Origin: Enterosoma sp002399505
GTDB lineage: Bacteria; Bacillota_I; Bacilli_A; RFN20; CAG-288
Length of the DNA stretch: 64,000 bases
Reading direction: 5' to 3'
NCBI GenBank assembly: GCA_036830315.1
Contig: DAISOU010000005.1
Location: 11,323 to 75,322 of the forward strand
Shown piece by piece: positions 36,982 through 46,611 of this stretch. Both the position numbers and the translations under genes were made by a program. Numbering within the stretch: the stretch's first letter is position 1; each line of letters opens with the position of its first letter. The notes under the pieces were generated by a model. The model saw only the letters and a list, made by a program, of their open reading frames with translations. It was not told the DNA's origin and ran no database searches.

Positions 36982-38142
36982 ATGGATAACCTAAAACAAA
37001 TTCAGAAGAAACTATTGGCCTGTATAAGAAAGGCCGATTATGAATTCGGTCTCATCAATGACGGCGACAAGATCCTCATCGGGCTTTCCGGTGGCAAAGA
37101 TTCACTGGCTTTGGTGACTCTTTTAAGCCAATATCAGAAATTCCGCTATAAGAAGTTTGAGATTGCCTGCTGCCATATTGATTTTGGTTTTCCTTCAGTT
37201 GATTTCAGTAAGACCGAAGAGTATATAAAGAGCTTAGGAGTCAGATATATATCTTATCCTTCCACGGAAGTATTTGACATCTTGAAAGCTCACCGCAATT
37301 CCAAAGGTCTTCTTCCCTGTTCTATCTGTTCCAGAATGAGAAAAGCTGTCATCAACAAAGTAGCCAAGGAACTCGGATTCAAAAAGGTGGCTTTTGCCCA
37401 TCATATGGATGATGCCATTGAAACTCTCTTCCTCAATATGACTTTCGGAGCCAGAGTAGCTACTTTTGAACCGATGATGTACTTGTCTAATGCCGGCATC
37501 GACTTTATCCGTCCCTTGATTTATGCCCGAGAAGAGATGATAAGACAATATGTCCTCTTAGCCTCGATGCCTGTGTCGAAGAATTCCTGCGGAAACGACA
37601 AACACACCCAGAGAGAAGACATCAAACTCTCTTTGGCTGAATACTATAAAGGTCATCCTGATGCCTACAGCAATTTTGCCCAGATGCTTACAAATGCCGA
37701 CGTATTCAAGCTCTGGTTCAATAACTACGGCTCTCATCTTGATAACGGTCTGACTGTTAAAAAATGTCTGACCAGAGAAGATATCATCAAAGTAGCTGCT
37801 ATCGCCATCAAAAACAAAGACACCGGTGAAGAAACCTTCACTGACAAGGATGTCTTCTACTACCTTCTAAGCCGGGGAGACAAATACTTAGCCTATATGA
37901 GAATCAAGAATCCGACTTCTGATTTCACCTACTATATTCAGTGTCTTTCTAAAACCGATGATTGCAAAGAAGAAGATTGCCTGGAACTTATTCACACCTT
38001 CGAAAACAACATCTCAACCAGACATGTTCCCTGCAAGGTTTTCTATCAGGGAGAAGACAATTTTGATCCTTTCATCAATTCCGGATATATCGAAAACTGC
38101 CAGGGTTTCTATAAATCGCTGACAAAACCGGTATTATTCTAA
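36982..38142 (+). CDS. TtcA-like tRNA 2-thiocytidine synthase with C-terminal extension
   Basis: 386 aa from ATG 36982. A GTG at 36964 lies inside the promoter -10 and is rejected. The ATP-binding loop is GLSGGKDSL. The CSICSRMRK pair of cysteines, AHHMDDAIETLFLNM, and a later Cys in SKNSCGND match the TtcA group, which thiolates C32 of tRNA with an iron-sulfur cluster. The E. coli protein is about 311 aa. This one adds some 100-130 residues after about 255 with no family I can name. The transcript seems nearly leaderless. Confidence 0.8.
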   Translation: MDNLKQIQKKLLACIRKADYEFGLINDGDKILIGLSGGKDSLALVTLLSQYQKFRYKKFEIACCHIDFGFPSVDFSKTEEYIKSLGVRYISYPSTEVFDILKAHRNSKGLLPCSICSRMRKAVINKVAKELGFKKVAFAHHMDDAIETLFLNMTFGARVATFEPMMYLSNAGIDFIRPLIYAREEMIRQYVLLASMPVSKNSCGNDKHTQREDIKLSLAEYYKGHPDAYSNFAQMLTNADVFKLWFNNYGSHLDNGLTVKKCLTREDIIKVAAIAIKNKDTGEETFTDKDVFYYLLSRGDKYLAYMRIKNPTSDFTYYIQCLSKTDDCKEEDCLELIHTFENNISTRHVPCKVFYQGEDNFDPFINSGYIENCQGFYKSLTKPVLF

Positions 38143-38149
38143 ATAAGTC

Positions 38150-38177
38150 TTGCTAATCGACTTAAAACTAGTATAAT
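38150..38177 (+). promoter_or_regulatory. Promoter of rpsO
   Basis: TTGCTA (38150-38155), a 16-bp spacer and TATAAT (38172-38177). Confidence 0.7.
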
Positions 38178-38183
38178 TATGTA

Positions 38184-38260
38184 GCACGTAAAACTGGTCA
38201 CAGGCTTGATTCCTTTATCACCTTAAACTGGTAAAACGCGAGAAAGAAAGAGGTAAAGTT
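38184..38260 (+). promoter_or_regulatory. rpsO mRNA leader, possible S15 autoregulatory structure
   Basis: A leader of about 77 nt carries the direct repeat AAACTGGT twice, with the second copy close to the ribosome site (AAAGAGG). S15 represses its own mRNA in several bacteria through structured leaders. Whether this one does is inference. Confidence 0.35.
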
Positions 38261-38539
38261 ATGGCTTTAACTAAAGAAGAAAAGACTAAGGCGATTGTTG
38301 ACAACAGAAGAGATGAGAAAGATACTGGATCTTCCGAAGTTCAGATTGCTATCTTAAGCAAGAAGATCGCTAAGCTCACTGTTCATATGACTGAGAACAA
38401 GCACGATTATTCTTCCAAGAGAGGTATGGATATCCTTATCGCCCGTCGTAAGAATCTTCTCAACTATCTCAAGAAGACCGATTTGGAAAAGTACAATGCT
38501 CTTGTCGCCAAGATGAAGGAAGACAAGAAAGCTAAGTAA
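38261..38539 (+). CDS. rpsO: 30S ribosomal protein S15
   Basis: 92 aa, close to the usual 88-89. It binds the 16S rRNA central-domain three-way junction. The family signature is plain: DTGSSEVQIA, then HMTENKHDYSSKRG and RRKNLLNYLKK. Flanked by its own promoter and terminator. Confidence 0.97.
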   Translation: MALTKEEKTKAIVDNRRDEKDTGSSEVQIAILSKKIAKLTVHMTENKHDYSSKRGMDILIARRKNLLNYLKKTDLEKYNALVAKMKEDKKAK

Positions 38540-38545
38540 AAACTG

Positions 38546-38572
38546 AGGCTATGTGAAAACGTAGCCTTTTTC
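38546..38572 (+). terminator. Terminator of rpsO
   Basis: An 8-bp stem (38546-38553 with 38560-38567, one G-T pair, loop TGAAAA) runs into TTTTTC. Confidence 0.85.
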
Positions 38573-38603
38573 TTTGTCTGCTTTCCCTATATAATATTGA
38601 TAT

Positions 38604-39173
38604 ATGTTAATCGACGAGATAAACGACTACCAGCCAGACTGTGAAGAAGAGAAGAAAGAGAAAGACAACTTTCTTCTTTTTTTAAAGCGCAATCCTGATT
38701 GTCTTTCAAGAGCTTGCCTAAACGGGCAGGTCTCCTCTTCAGCCTGGATCGTCAACAAGACCCATGACCGTTATCTGATGTGCTACCACCGAATCTATGA
38801 TTCCTGGTCGTGGATCGGAGGGCACGCCGATAATGAGAGCGATACTCTCAAAGTCGCCATAAAAGAAAGTCAGGAAGAAACCGGAATCAAGAACTTCAGA
38901 GTTATTGATGACAAGATCTTCTCTTTGGAATGCCTCTGTGTTCTAGGTCACTATAAAAGAGGTCAGTTTGTCAGTTCTCATCTTCATTACAATGTGACTT
39001 ATCTATTGGAAGCTGATGACCTTGATTCTCTCATCATCAAAGAAGATGAGAACAAAGGACTGAAATGGTTTACAAGAGAAGAAGTCCTGACTAAGCCTTC
39101 TGAGCCTTGGATGGTCGAACACATCTATAAGAAGATGATCAGAAAATCTGATTTGTTCTTTGAAAAGAAATAA
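38604..39173 (+). CDS. Nudix hydrolase
   Basis: 189 aa. The Nudix box is GGHADNESDTLKVAIKESQE followed by ETGI. The REUxEE part is present as KESQEE, but the first box Glu is one place early (NES instead of GE). It would hydrolyse a nucleoside diphosphate linked to another group; the substrate is unknown. A TATAAT at 38590-38595 lies only eight bases before the ATG, so the mRNA should be nearly leaderless, and no ribosome site is seen. Confidence 0.85.
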   Translation: MLIDEINDYQPDCEEEKKEKDNFLLFLKRNPDCLSRACLNGQVSSSAWIVNKTHDRYLMCYHRIYDSWSWIGGHADNESDTLKVAIKESQEETGIKNFRVIDDKIFSLECLCVLGHYKRGQFVSSHLHYNVTYLLEADDLDSLIIKEDENKGLKWFTREEVLTKPSEPWMVEHIYKKMIRKSDLFFEKK

Positions 39174-39197
39174 AAGAAAACCAATTCCGAGGGAATC

Positions 39198-39740
39198 ATG
39201 ATCACCGAATACAAAAGAGTGAAGATGAGGCAGGGAGGTGGCAGCATCCTGATGAATGCCATGGTTTTCCTCGTCTTAGATGTCATTTTTCTTTTTGTCT
39301 GTCTTGACGGCATAACCAAAGACAACACTTCTTTTCTCTTTACGATGTTTGGCTATAGTCAGATTATCATCCTGTTCCTTTACTTTGCTTCTCTGATGAT
39401 TGAAAACAGCACCTTTATCAGAAACAACAGGCTTATGAAAACACCTTCTCTTGTTGTAACGGAAGAAGAGGTAAGACTTGTCTATCTTTCTCTGAAAAAC
39501 AAAAAGACTGTTAAAATTCAAGACATCGAAGAAGTGAAAGTATCATATAAGCAGCAGTTCTCCTTCAAGTCTCCTCATTTTTCCAATTCATCCTCTGGCC
39601 AAGTCATCATAGTGAGTAAGGGAAAGAATAACTATTCCGGTTTTTTTCTGCATCCTGAAAAAGCAAAAGAAGAGATTGACAATAACATAGAGGCCTTAAA
39701 AGCCTATGGAAGAATAAAGGATACAGAAAAAGAAGACTGA
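39198..39740 (+). CDS. Two-helix membrane protein with a cytoplasmic PH-like tail
   Basis: 180 aa. GAGGGAAT precedes the ATG. Two hydrophobic segments (about 19-40 and 49-70) are followed by a beta-rich tail (TEEEVRLVYLSLKNKKTVK, then QVIIVSK), which looks like a bacterial PH-type fold. The function is unknown. It lies 24 bases after the Nudix gene and may be co-transcribed. Confidence 0.65.
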   Translation: MITEYKRVKMRQGGGSILMNAMVFLVLDVIFLFVCLDGITKDNTSFLFTMFGYSQIIILFLYFASLMIENSTFIRNNRLMKTPSLVVTEEEVRLVYLSLKNKKTVKIQDIEEVKVSYKQQFSFKSPHFSNSSSGQVIIVSKGKNNYSGFFLHPEKAKEEIDNNIEALKAYGRIKDTEKED

Positions 39741-39797
39741 TTATCAGGCTTTTCCTCCTGTTTGTTACTTTCTGTAACCGCTTTTATCAGTGCCTAA

Positions 39798-39826
39798 TTG
39801 AATTAAGCCTGCTTAATAAAGATAAT
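39798..39826 (+). promoter_or_regulatory. Promoter of guaB
   Basis: TTGAAT (39798-39803), a 17-bp spacer and GATAAT (39821-39826). An inverted repeat GTTAC-TTTCT-GTAAC lies upstream, role unknown. Confidence 0.6.
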
Positions 39827-39875
39827 AGAAACAACCAACTTTCTCCACAAAAACAGCATTAACAAGGAGAAACAT

Positions 39876-41348
39876 ATGACTGAAAATGACAAGATTGTAA
39901 TGGAAGGTCTGACTTTTGACGATGTTCTGCTTTTGCCTCGCTACTCAGAAATCACTCCAGATCAGGTAACTATGAAGTGTCAGCTGACCAAGAAGATCTT
40001 CTTAAACATCCCTCTTCTTTCAGCTGCCATGGATACTGTCACTGAAAGTGACATGGCTATCGCCCTAGCCCGCGAAGGCGGGATTGGCATCATCCACAAG
40101 AACATGACAATCGACAGACAGGCTGAGGAAGTAGACAAGGTCAAGAGAAGCGAAAACGGAGTCATCAAAAACCCCATCACTCTTTCTCCTGATAAACTCT
40201 TGTCTGATGCTCTCCACAAGATGTGCAAGTATCATATCTCCGGTGTGCCGGTCACTGATGAAAACAACAGACTTTTAGGTATCATCACCAATCGTGATTT
40301 GAAGTTTGAAACTGACTTGACAAAGAGAATCGGCGACGTCATGACCAGTGAGAATCTGATTGTCGGCAAAGAGGGAACCACCATCGACGAAGCCAAGAAG
40401 ATCCTTTCTCATGCCAAGAAGGAAAAGCTTCCTCTAGTTGACGTCAATTACTGTCTCAAGGGTCTTATCACCATCAAAGATATCGAAAAGATCGAGAAGT
40501 ATCCAAATTCCGCCAAAGACAAGATGGGAAGACTTCTCTGCGGAGCCGGTGTCGGAATAACCAAAGACATGATGCAGAGAGCCAAAGCCTTAATCGATGC
40601 CGGTGTCGACGTCCTCGTCCTCGATTCCGCTCACGGTGACAGCAAAAATGTCATCATCGCCTTGAAGACCCTGAAAGAGGCATTCCCCTCCATTCAGATA
40701 ATTGCCGGCAACATCGCAACTTACGAAGGCGCAAGAGACCTGATGAAAGCCGGAGCTGATGCCGTCAAAGTCGGAATGGGACCTGGTTCCATCTGCACTA
40801 CCCGTATCATCAGCGGCATGGGCGTTCCTCAAGTCACTGCCATCATGGAAGCCAAAAAGGCCTCTTGTGAATATGACTGCCCCATCATAGCTGATGGCGG
40901 TATCAAGTATTCAGGTGATATCACCAAGGCTTTGGCAGCCGGTGCCGACACCGTGATGATGGGAGCGATATTCGGAGGCTGCGAAGAAGCCCCCGGCGCC
41001 ACCGAACTCTTCATGGGACGAAAATACAAAGTCTATCGCGGCATGGGAAGTCTTGCTGCCATGGAACAGGCTCACGGAAGCTCTGACCGCTATTTCCAGA
41101 CCGGACATCAGAAGATGGTTCCGGAAGGTGTCGAAGGCCGTGTTCCCTATCGTGGAAATGCCTCTGATGTCATCTTTGAACTACTGGGCGGAATTCGCTC
41201 CGGTATGGGATATTTAGGAGTTAAGACTATCAAGGAACTCCAGAAGGAAGGCAAGTTCATCAAGATCACCTCTGCTTCCTTAAGAGAGTCTCACCCTCAT
41301 GATATCGACATCACTAAAGAAAGTCCGAATTACCAGGTTGAGAAGTAA
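39876..41348 (+). CDS. guaB: IMP dehydrogenase
   Basis: 490 aa, the usual size. Oxidises IMP to XMP with NAD+, the committed step to GMP. The order is: N-terminal barrel part, two CBS domains (about 90-205), then the barrel with the catalytic Cys307 in GPGSICTTR and the flap region with MEQAHGSSDRYF. AAGGAG precedes the ATG. It has its own promoter and terminator. Confidence 0.97.
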   Translation: MTENDKIVMEGLTFDDVLLLPRYSEITPDQVTMKCQLTKKIFLNIPLLSAAMDTVTESDMAIALAREGGIGIIHKNMTIDRQAEEVDKVKRSENGVIKNPITLSPDKLLSDALHKMCKYHISGVPVTDENNRLLGIITNRDLKFETDLTKRIGDVMTSENLIVGKEGTTIDEAKKILSHAKKEKLPLVDVNYCLKGLITIKDIEKIEKYPNSAKDKMGRLLCGAGVGITKDMMQRAKALIDAGVDVLVLDSAHGDSKNVIIALKTLKEAFPSIQIIAGNIATYEGARDLMKAGADAVKVGMGPGSICTTRIISGMGVPQVTAIMEAKKASCEYDCPIIADGGIKYSGDITKALAAGADTVMMGAIFGGCEEAPGATELFMGRKYKVYRGMGSLAAMEQAHGSSDRYFQTGHQKMVPEGVEGRVPYRGNASDVIFELLGGIRSGMGYLGVKTIKELQKEGKFIKITSASLRESHPHDIDITKESPNYQVEK

Positions 41349-41393
41349 TTAGAGCTTAGCAACTTATATTACTAGTCTGATATAACATTATAA

Positions 41394-41427
41394 AAGACGG
41401 CAGGTGGCAAGCCTGCCGTCTTTTTTT
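41394..41427 (+). terminator. Terminator of guaB
   Basis: A 10-bp perfect stem (41394-41403 with 41411-41420) is followed by seven T residues. Confidence 0.9.
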
Positions 41428-41449
41428 CATCATAACTCAAGTCGTTTTA

Positions 41450-43853
41450 TCAGATTACTTTTTTGAAATTGAAGGAATTTTCCGTCTTCACTATTTTGAA
41501 GCCTGTTCCGACCAGACTGTCTCCCGAGAATTTGATATCGAAGAGGTTTTCAAATCTCGCTTTCATAGCCTCGGCTTTTTCCGTCTGAACTCTCAGGTCG
41601 AATTCAAAGAAGTTCCTGTCTCCGGTCGTGAAGGAGAAGTCGTAACTGACAGGTATATACAAAGCCTTAGAAGTAACTTGATAGAAAAGAACCAGGCAGG
41701 TGTTGCTTGTTACCGATCCTCCTGTCCAACTGTCACCATTTATTGAATACGTGATAAAAGAAGTTGAGCTATTATAGTTCGGTTTGATAACAATATTGTC
41801 TTTATCGTAGTTTCCATCGGCTTTTTTTACATAGCCTTTGGAAACCATGCTAGTCTCAGCTAAGTTTTTCATTCCGGCAGTATTGATGAAATTATAGTCA
41901 TAATATATTCCTTCCATTTTTGATCCGATGATATCTACGCCATTGACAGTCGTCGGCAAACCGGAGAGATCATCAAGTACAGTTGGTTTCAGTAAATAAG
42001 AACCCTCAGACTCACTAATCAAGATAAATCCGTTTTTTGTATAGAAGAAACTATTGTCAGTAACAGTAGAACGACTGTTATCCTTGATTTTCTTGAGAAG
42101 TGATTCATAGACAGTCTTATCTTTGATTTCCAGCGCCTGATTGGAAGATGTGTAAGAACATTTGGTAATATCAAGATCAATCTCTGTTCCAATGATTTTT
42201 TCAATCTGCGAGATGTAATTTTCTATCCTCACTCCCATTCCCTCTTCGACTTCAATCAGACCCTTTGAATATTGAGCACTTCCATAGTCATTAGTGACAG
42301 TGGTCATTGAAGTGAAGCCTAAGAGAGCAGCCAGTTTTGAGAGCTCAGAGTCTTCACCGACGATTTTATATTCGCTGGTAGGGTTTATATATACGACTAA
42401 ATCGTCAGGAACAGTGATTTTCTTTCCCAGGTAGTATTTGGCAATATCTTCCAGCTTTTCTTTAGAGGCCTTATTTACACAATACACGATGGACATTTGA
42501 TTGTCCGACGCAGTTTCCTCCTCTTCATCGGTTTTAGAATCTATGACAAATGCTTTCAGCCCTTCTTTTGCTTTGAGAATTGACGAATGGATGACAAAAA
42601 GAGGAGTGACATTATCGTTAACGCCAAATATGGGGGCAAAAACATACATATCATCAGCCTTGATAACTCCAAAATAATCTAACATCTTATCATATCCTTC
42701 TTCTACTCTCAGGTTTGGAGCTATCATCAGGTCAATTGTGTCAGAACAGCTTTTCTCTCTTCCGCTTTCAAGACCTGTAGTTGCCAAAGTCTTATGATCT
42801 TTGGATTCATAGAAAGGTGTCGAACCTATGGCAACATAGTTTTCATTGAGATAGGTAGTTCTATCCTCAGTACGGCTATAGGTCCTAATCTCCAAGCCGA
42901 AGATAGTTGCCTCGTCTTCGTCATTCAATATATCACTGTCGGAATTTATCTTTCTTCCAAAAACATTTTTATCTAAAGACGAAGATTCTACAGTATCAAT
43001 AATCATTTTCAGATATCCGTGAAAATATCTGACACTGTCGAATCCTGTAATTTCCACCTCATAGTAGGGATATTGATCAAAACGCATTACGGGACTTTTT
43101 ATAATTGAAGCTTTGGCTTTCAAATAGGCGGTGAATTCATCCTCAGTCATCGGTATCAGATATTCGTTATCTATGGCATCTGTGGCATCATAGCCTTGGA
43201 TTTCCGGAATACTGTCATTGCCAGTCAAGGTCTTCAAGTCCTGTTTATGAGAAACAGAGACGAATACTCCATCGAAACGATAGTTGATAAAAGTTTTAAA
43301 TAAGGTCTCGTTATAGATGTAGTTTCCATCGTCATTATAGGAAAACTCTATATAATAATCCTCAAGATCATTTTTAGAAGACAGGAAATAGAAATTATCA
43401 GATACCACATAGCCCATAATTTTGGCAGTTGATGAAGTAGCTGTCTTTGCCGGCAAGAAAGAGGAAAGATCCTGTCTCTCATAGAAAGAGATAGTAGCTG
43501 TTCCTTCCGAATAATCGAAAGTGAATAAAGTGGAGTCGCTTAAGACTGCATAATTCTTGGCTCCCACTTTTCCATAAAGGACATACATAAGAGAAGCTGA
43601 CAGTTTGCAGGTCACGGTCTTGTCTTTCAAAACCGCATTAGGCAAGAAAGAGAAATCATCGTTGAATTTCTCATTCAGAAACTTGATAGCTTCTTTATCA
43701 CTGACGCTGGACGAAGCAGAAGGAGAAGGAGAAGAAGAGACAGAAGAAGAATCCGTGACGGAAGAACTGCCTACCGAAGAATTAACGGAAGGCGTTTTAG
43801 CACAGGAAAACAGTAAAGACCCGATAAGAACTAAAGAAAAAATTTTTTTTCAT
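41450..43853 (-). CDS. Large lipoprotein with an A8 tract at the start codon, out of frame as sequenced
   Basis: The body is open from about 43830 down to 41450. The likely start is ATG 43853, with AAAGGGG six bases upstream and a TATAAT at 43896-43891. The ATG is followed directly by A8 (43850-43843) and T6. As sequenced, this frame meets a TAA after 18 codons. Removing one base gives MKKIFSLVLIGSLLFSCAK, a perfect lipoprotein signal that runs into the long frame (about 800 aa). A Ser-rich linker follows the Cys. The rest is a beta-rich surface protein of unknown family. Slippage in the A8 tract, giving on/off switching or slipped transcripts, is the likely meaning; a sequencing error is possible. 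Confidence 0.75.
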
Positions 43854-43944
43854 AAGTACCCCTTTTGCAGTAAATGACTGCTATGTCTAAATTATACGTT
43901 ATCGACTGCATTATTGAAAGATGCTTGATCTTACGGCTGAAAAG

Positions 43945-43972
43945 AAAAAGCGGTCAGGTTTTTCCTGACCGC
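43945..43972 (-). terminator. Terminator of htpG
   Basis: A 9-bp perfect stem (43950-43958 with 43964-43972) is followed on the minus strand by TTTTTC. Confidence 0.9.
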
Positions 43973-43979
43973 AGGTCAT

Positions 43980-45923
43980 TTACTTCTTCTCCGAATAGGC
44001 CTTCAGCATCAAGTCATTGAGATTCTTGATGAAAGCCTGTCTGTCTTCGACTTCAAAGCCTTCCAGCATCATCGCCTCATCATAGAGAACCGAAGAGGCT
44101 TTCTTGATTTCCACATCATCTGTGAGTTTGCTGATGGCGGCAAAAAGCGGATGGTCAGGATTGATTTCCAGAACCTTCACCGACTTTGCCTTCTCTTCTT
44201 CGTCCTTGTGGTCCGGCTCAGAATTGAGAACATGCTCCATATTGAGAGAGAGTCCCTCTTTGGTGGAGATGCAGACTGGCGAATCGACAAGCTTGTCTGA
44301 GAAGCAGACATCGTCGACTTTGCCTTTCAGCTCTTCCTTGGCATCATCGAGGAGACGTTTATGAAGAGCGTTGAGACTGTCGATCTTCTCTTTCTCTTCC
44401 TTGGACAATTCGTTCTTGTCCTTCTCCTGGCTGATATTCTTGAAATCCTTCTTATCGTAGTTCTGCATACTCATCAGAGTGAATTCGTCGATAGCTTCCG
44501 GAAGTAGAAGGACATCGATGCCGTCTTTCCTGTACTTTTCAAGCTCGGGAAGAAGGCGGATACTCTCCAAAGTCTTTCCGGAGGCATAGAAGATATTCTT
44601 CTGATCCTTCTTCATCTTGTCCTCATAGTCCTTGAGAGATATCTCCTTGTCGGAATTGAGGGTCTTGTAGACTAGAAGGTCCTGAAGATCGTCTTTCTTC
44701 ATGCCATAGGTAGAATAGATTCCGTACTTGATATGGTCGCCGTACGCCTTGAAGAACTGAAGGTATTTATCATAGTCGGTCTTCTTTAGATCTTTTAGTT
44801 TTTCGACGACCTTGGCCTCGATATTCTTCTCGATCTTATCAAGAAGAGGAGACTTCTGCAGCATCTCACGGGAGATATTGAGACTGAAATCATCGGAGTC
44901 GACTAAACCGCGGCAGAACTTGAGATAGTCAGGAACAAGTTCCTTGCATCTCTCTTCGATGAAGATTCCCTTAGCATACAAAGCCAGACCCTTTTCGTAG
45001 TTGTTGGCATAGAGGTTATAAGGAGCGTGGCTTGGTATAAAGACCAAGGCGTCGTAGGTTAAGATTCCCTCAGCCTTGATATTCAGGGCAATAAGGGGAT
45101 CTTCATAATCTCCGAAGCGGTTCTTATAAAACTCATTCAAGTCTTTGTCGGTGACATCCTTCTTGCTCTTCTTCCAGAGAGGAATCTGGGAATTGAGTAC
45201 TTTGTCCTCGATGACAGTGTCAAACTGATCTTTTATTTCCTTGCCGTCTTTGTCAAGCTTGGGTTTGGAAGTCTCAGTCTCTTTTCTGATAGGATAACGG
45301 ATGAAATCAGAATATTTCTTGACCAGTTCTTCAATCTTGTAGTCTTCAAGATAGTCGGAATACTTGATATCGTCTGTGTCTTTCTTCAGATAGACACGGA
45401 CAGCTGAGCCCTCTTCTTTGATAACAGAGGAGACATCGGCATCTTCGACTGAATACTTGTCGACACCGTCAGAGACGAAGAGATAGCCTTTTTTATCAGT
45501 TCCGACAGTGCGGACTTCGACTTTGTCGGCCACCATGAAGGAACTATAGAATCCGACACCGAACTGACCGATGATATCGATATCCTTCTTATCCTTGGTC
45601 TCTTTGTATTTGGCCAAGAACTCTTTTGATCCTGACTGGGCGATAGTTCCGAGGTTCTTTTCTATCTCCTCTTTGGTCATGCCGATACCGTTATCGACAA
45701 CTTCGATATAACGTTCTTTCTTATCGACGTTGATTCTTATTCCGTATTCTCTCTGACTCATCTTGCCATTGGACTGATAAGCCAAAAACTTATACTTGTC
45801 GATAGCATCGGAGGCATTGGATATCAGCTCACGTAAAAAGATATCTTTGTTAGAATAAATAGAATTGATCATCAGATTCAACAGCTCTTTCGACTCAGTC
45901 TGAAACTCTTTTTCTTCTTTCAT
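43980..45923 (-). CDS. htpG: Hsp90-family chaperone HtpG
   Basis: 647 aa from ATG 45923, with AAGGAGAG upstream. An upstream frame extension to 45974 lacks a ribosome site and would cross the promoter. The N-terminal ATPase domain has ELISNASDAIDKYKF, DNGIGM and GQFGVGFYSSFM. The middle domain has ISREMLQKSPLL. It lacks the C-terminal EEVD motif, as bacterial members do. It assists folding of client proteins under stress. A CIRCE-type operator overlaps its promoter. Confidence 0.97.
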   Translation of the reverse strand: MKEEKEFQTESKELLNLMINSIYSNKDIFLRELISNASDAIDKYKFLAYQSNGKMSQREYGIRINVDKKERYIEVVDNGIGMTKEEIEKNLGTIAQSGSKEFLAKYKETKDKKDIDIIGQFGVGFYSSFMVADKVEVRTVGTDKKGYLFVSDGVDKYSVEDADVSSVIKEEGSAVRVYLKKDTDDIKYSDYLEDYKIEELVKKYSDFIRYPIRKETETSKPKLDKDGKEIKDQFDTVIEDKVLNSQIPLWKKSKKDVTDKDLNEFYKNRFGDYEDPLIALNIKAEGILTYDALVFIPSHAPYNLYANNYEKGLALYAKGIFIEERCKELVPDYLKFCRGLVDSDDFSLNISREMLQKSPLLDKIEKNIEAKVVEKLKDLKKTDYDKYLQFFKAYGDHIKYGIYSTYGMKKDDLQDLLVYKTLNSDKEISLKDYEDKMKKDQKNIFYASGKTLESIRLLPELEKYRKDGIDVLLLPEAIDEFTLMSMQNYDKKDFKNISQEKDKNELSKEEKEKIDSLNALHKRLLDDAKEELKGKVDDVCFSDKLVDSPVCISTKEGLSLNMEHVLNSEPDHKDEEEKAKSVKVLEINPDHPLFAAISKLTDDVEIKKASSVLYDEAMMLEGFEVEDRQAFIKNLNDLMLKAYSEKK

Positions 45924-45963
45924 TTTTATTCTCTCCTTATGGTTGAATATGACAGCAATAGAT

Positions 45964-46005
45964 ATTATAATCAAAAAGTTAGCACTTTAAAGACCTAAGT
46001 GCTAA
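45964..46005 (-). promoter_or_regulatory. CIRCE operator variant over the htpG promoter
   Basis: TTAGCACTT (45979-45987), nine bases, AAGTGCTAA (45997-46005). This is the HrcA operator TTAGCACTC-N9-GAGTGCTAA with the innermost pair changed on both arms, so symmetry is kept. The htpG -10 (TATAAT at 45969-45964) lies just downstream, and the -35-like TTTAAA lies in the spacer. hrcA is not in the window. Confidence 0.85.
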
Positions 46006-46107
46006 TAATAGATAAATTTTGTTCTTTTGTTTTGTATCTTCTGTTAAATAAACACCTATAACCAAGTTCCGATACTATATAATATATAAATAAAGAGGAT
46101 TACCTTA

Positions 46108-46611
46108 ATGAACGATGTTCTCAAGTGTATAGATTCCAGACGCTCCATCAGAGAATTTACTGATGAGAAGATAGATGAAAATGAATTGGCTGTTCTTTTG
46201 AAAGCGGCCCTGCACGCTCCTAGCGGCAGAAACGATCAGCCTTTGTTTTTCGTCATCCTCAAGGATGACAGAAAACTTTCCGATTTCAAGAATTTCCTTA
46301 AAACCGGAAACTTCTACAATGCTCAGGCTATTCTTTTCATATTTGAAAGGAAAGAAGACCATCTCAACGACCTCAATTGCGGAGCCGCCATCGAGAACGT
46401 TCTTTTGGCTGCTGAATCCCTGGGGTTAGGTGCCTGCTGGATTCATTCTGCCCGTAACCGTCTAAACGAAGAAGACTCTAAGGCCTTTATGAAAGATTTG
46501 CTGAAGTTTGATAAAGAATACGTCGCTTTAGATGCTGTCGCCTTAGGTCACATCAAGGGACTTAAGCCGGCTATGAAGCCTAGAAACATGGCTAATGACA
46601 AAATTATCTGA
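46108..46611 (+). CDS. Nitroreductase-family flavoprotein
   Basis: 167 aa. FMN-dependent oxidoreductase of nitro or quinone-like compounds. The start CIDSRRSIREFTDEKID and the ALHAPSGRNDQPLFF segment carry the usual FMN contacts, and LGLGACWI is a late family motif. AGAGG lies upstream. First gene of a run of four overlapping genes ending at rlmD. Confidence 0.88.
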   Translation: MNDVLKCIDSRRSIREFTDEKIDENELAVLLKAALHAPSGRNDQPLFFVILKDDRKLSDFKNFLKTGNFYNAQAILFIFERKEDHLNDLNCGAAIENVLLAAESLGLGACWIHSARNRLNEEDSKAFMKDLLKFDKEYVALDAVALGHIKGLKPAMKPRNMANDKII

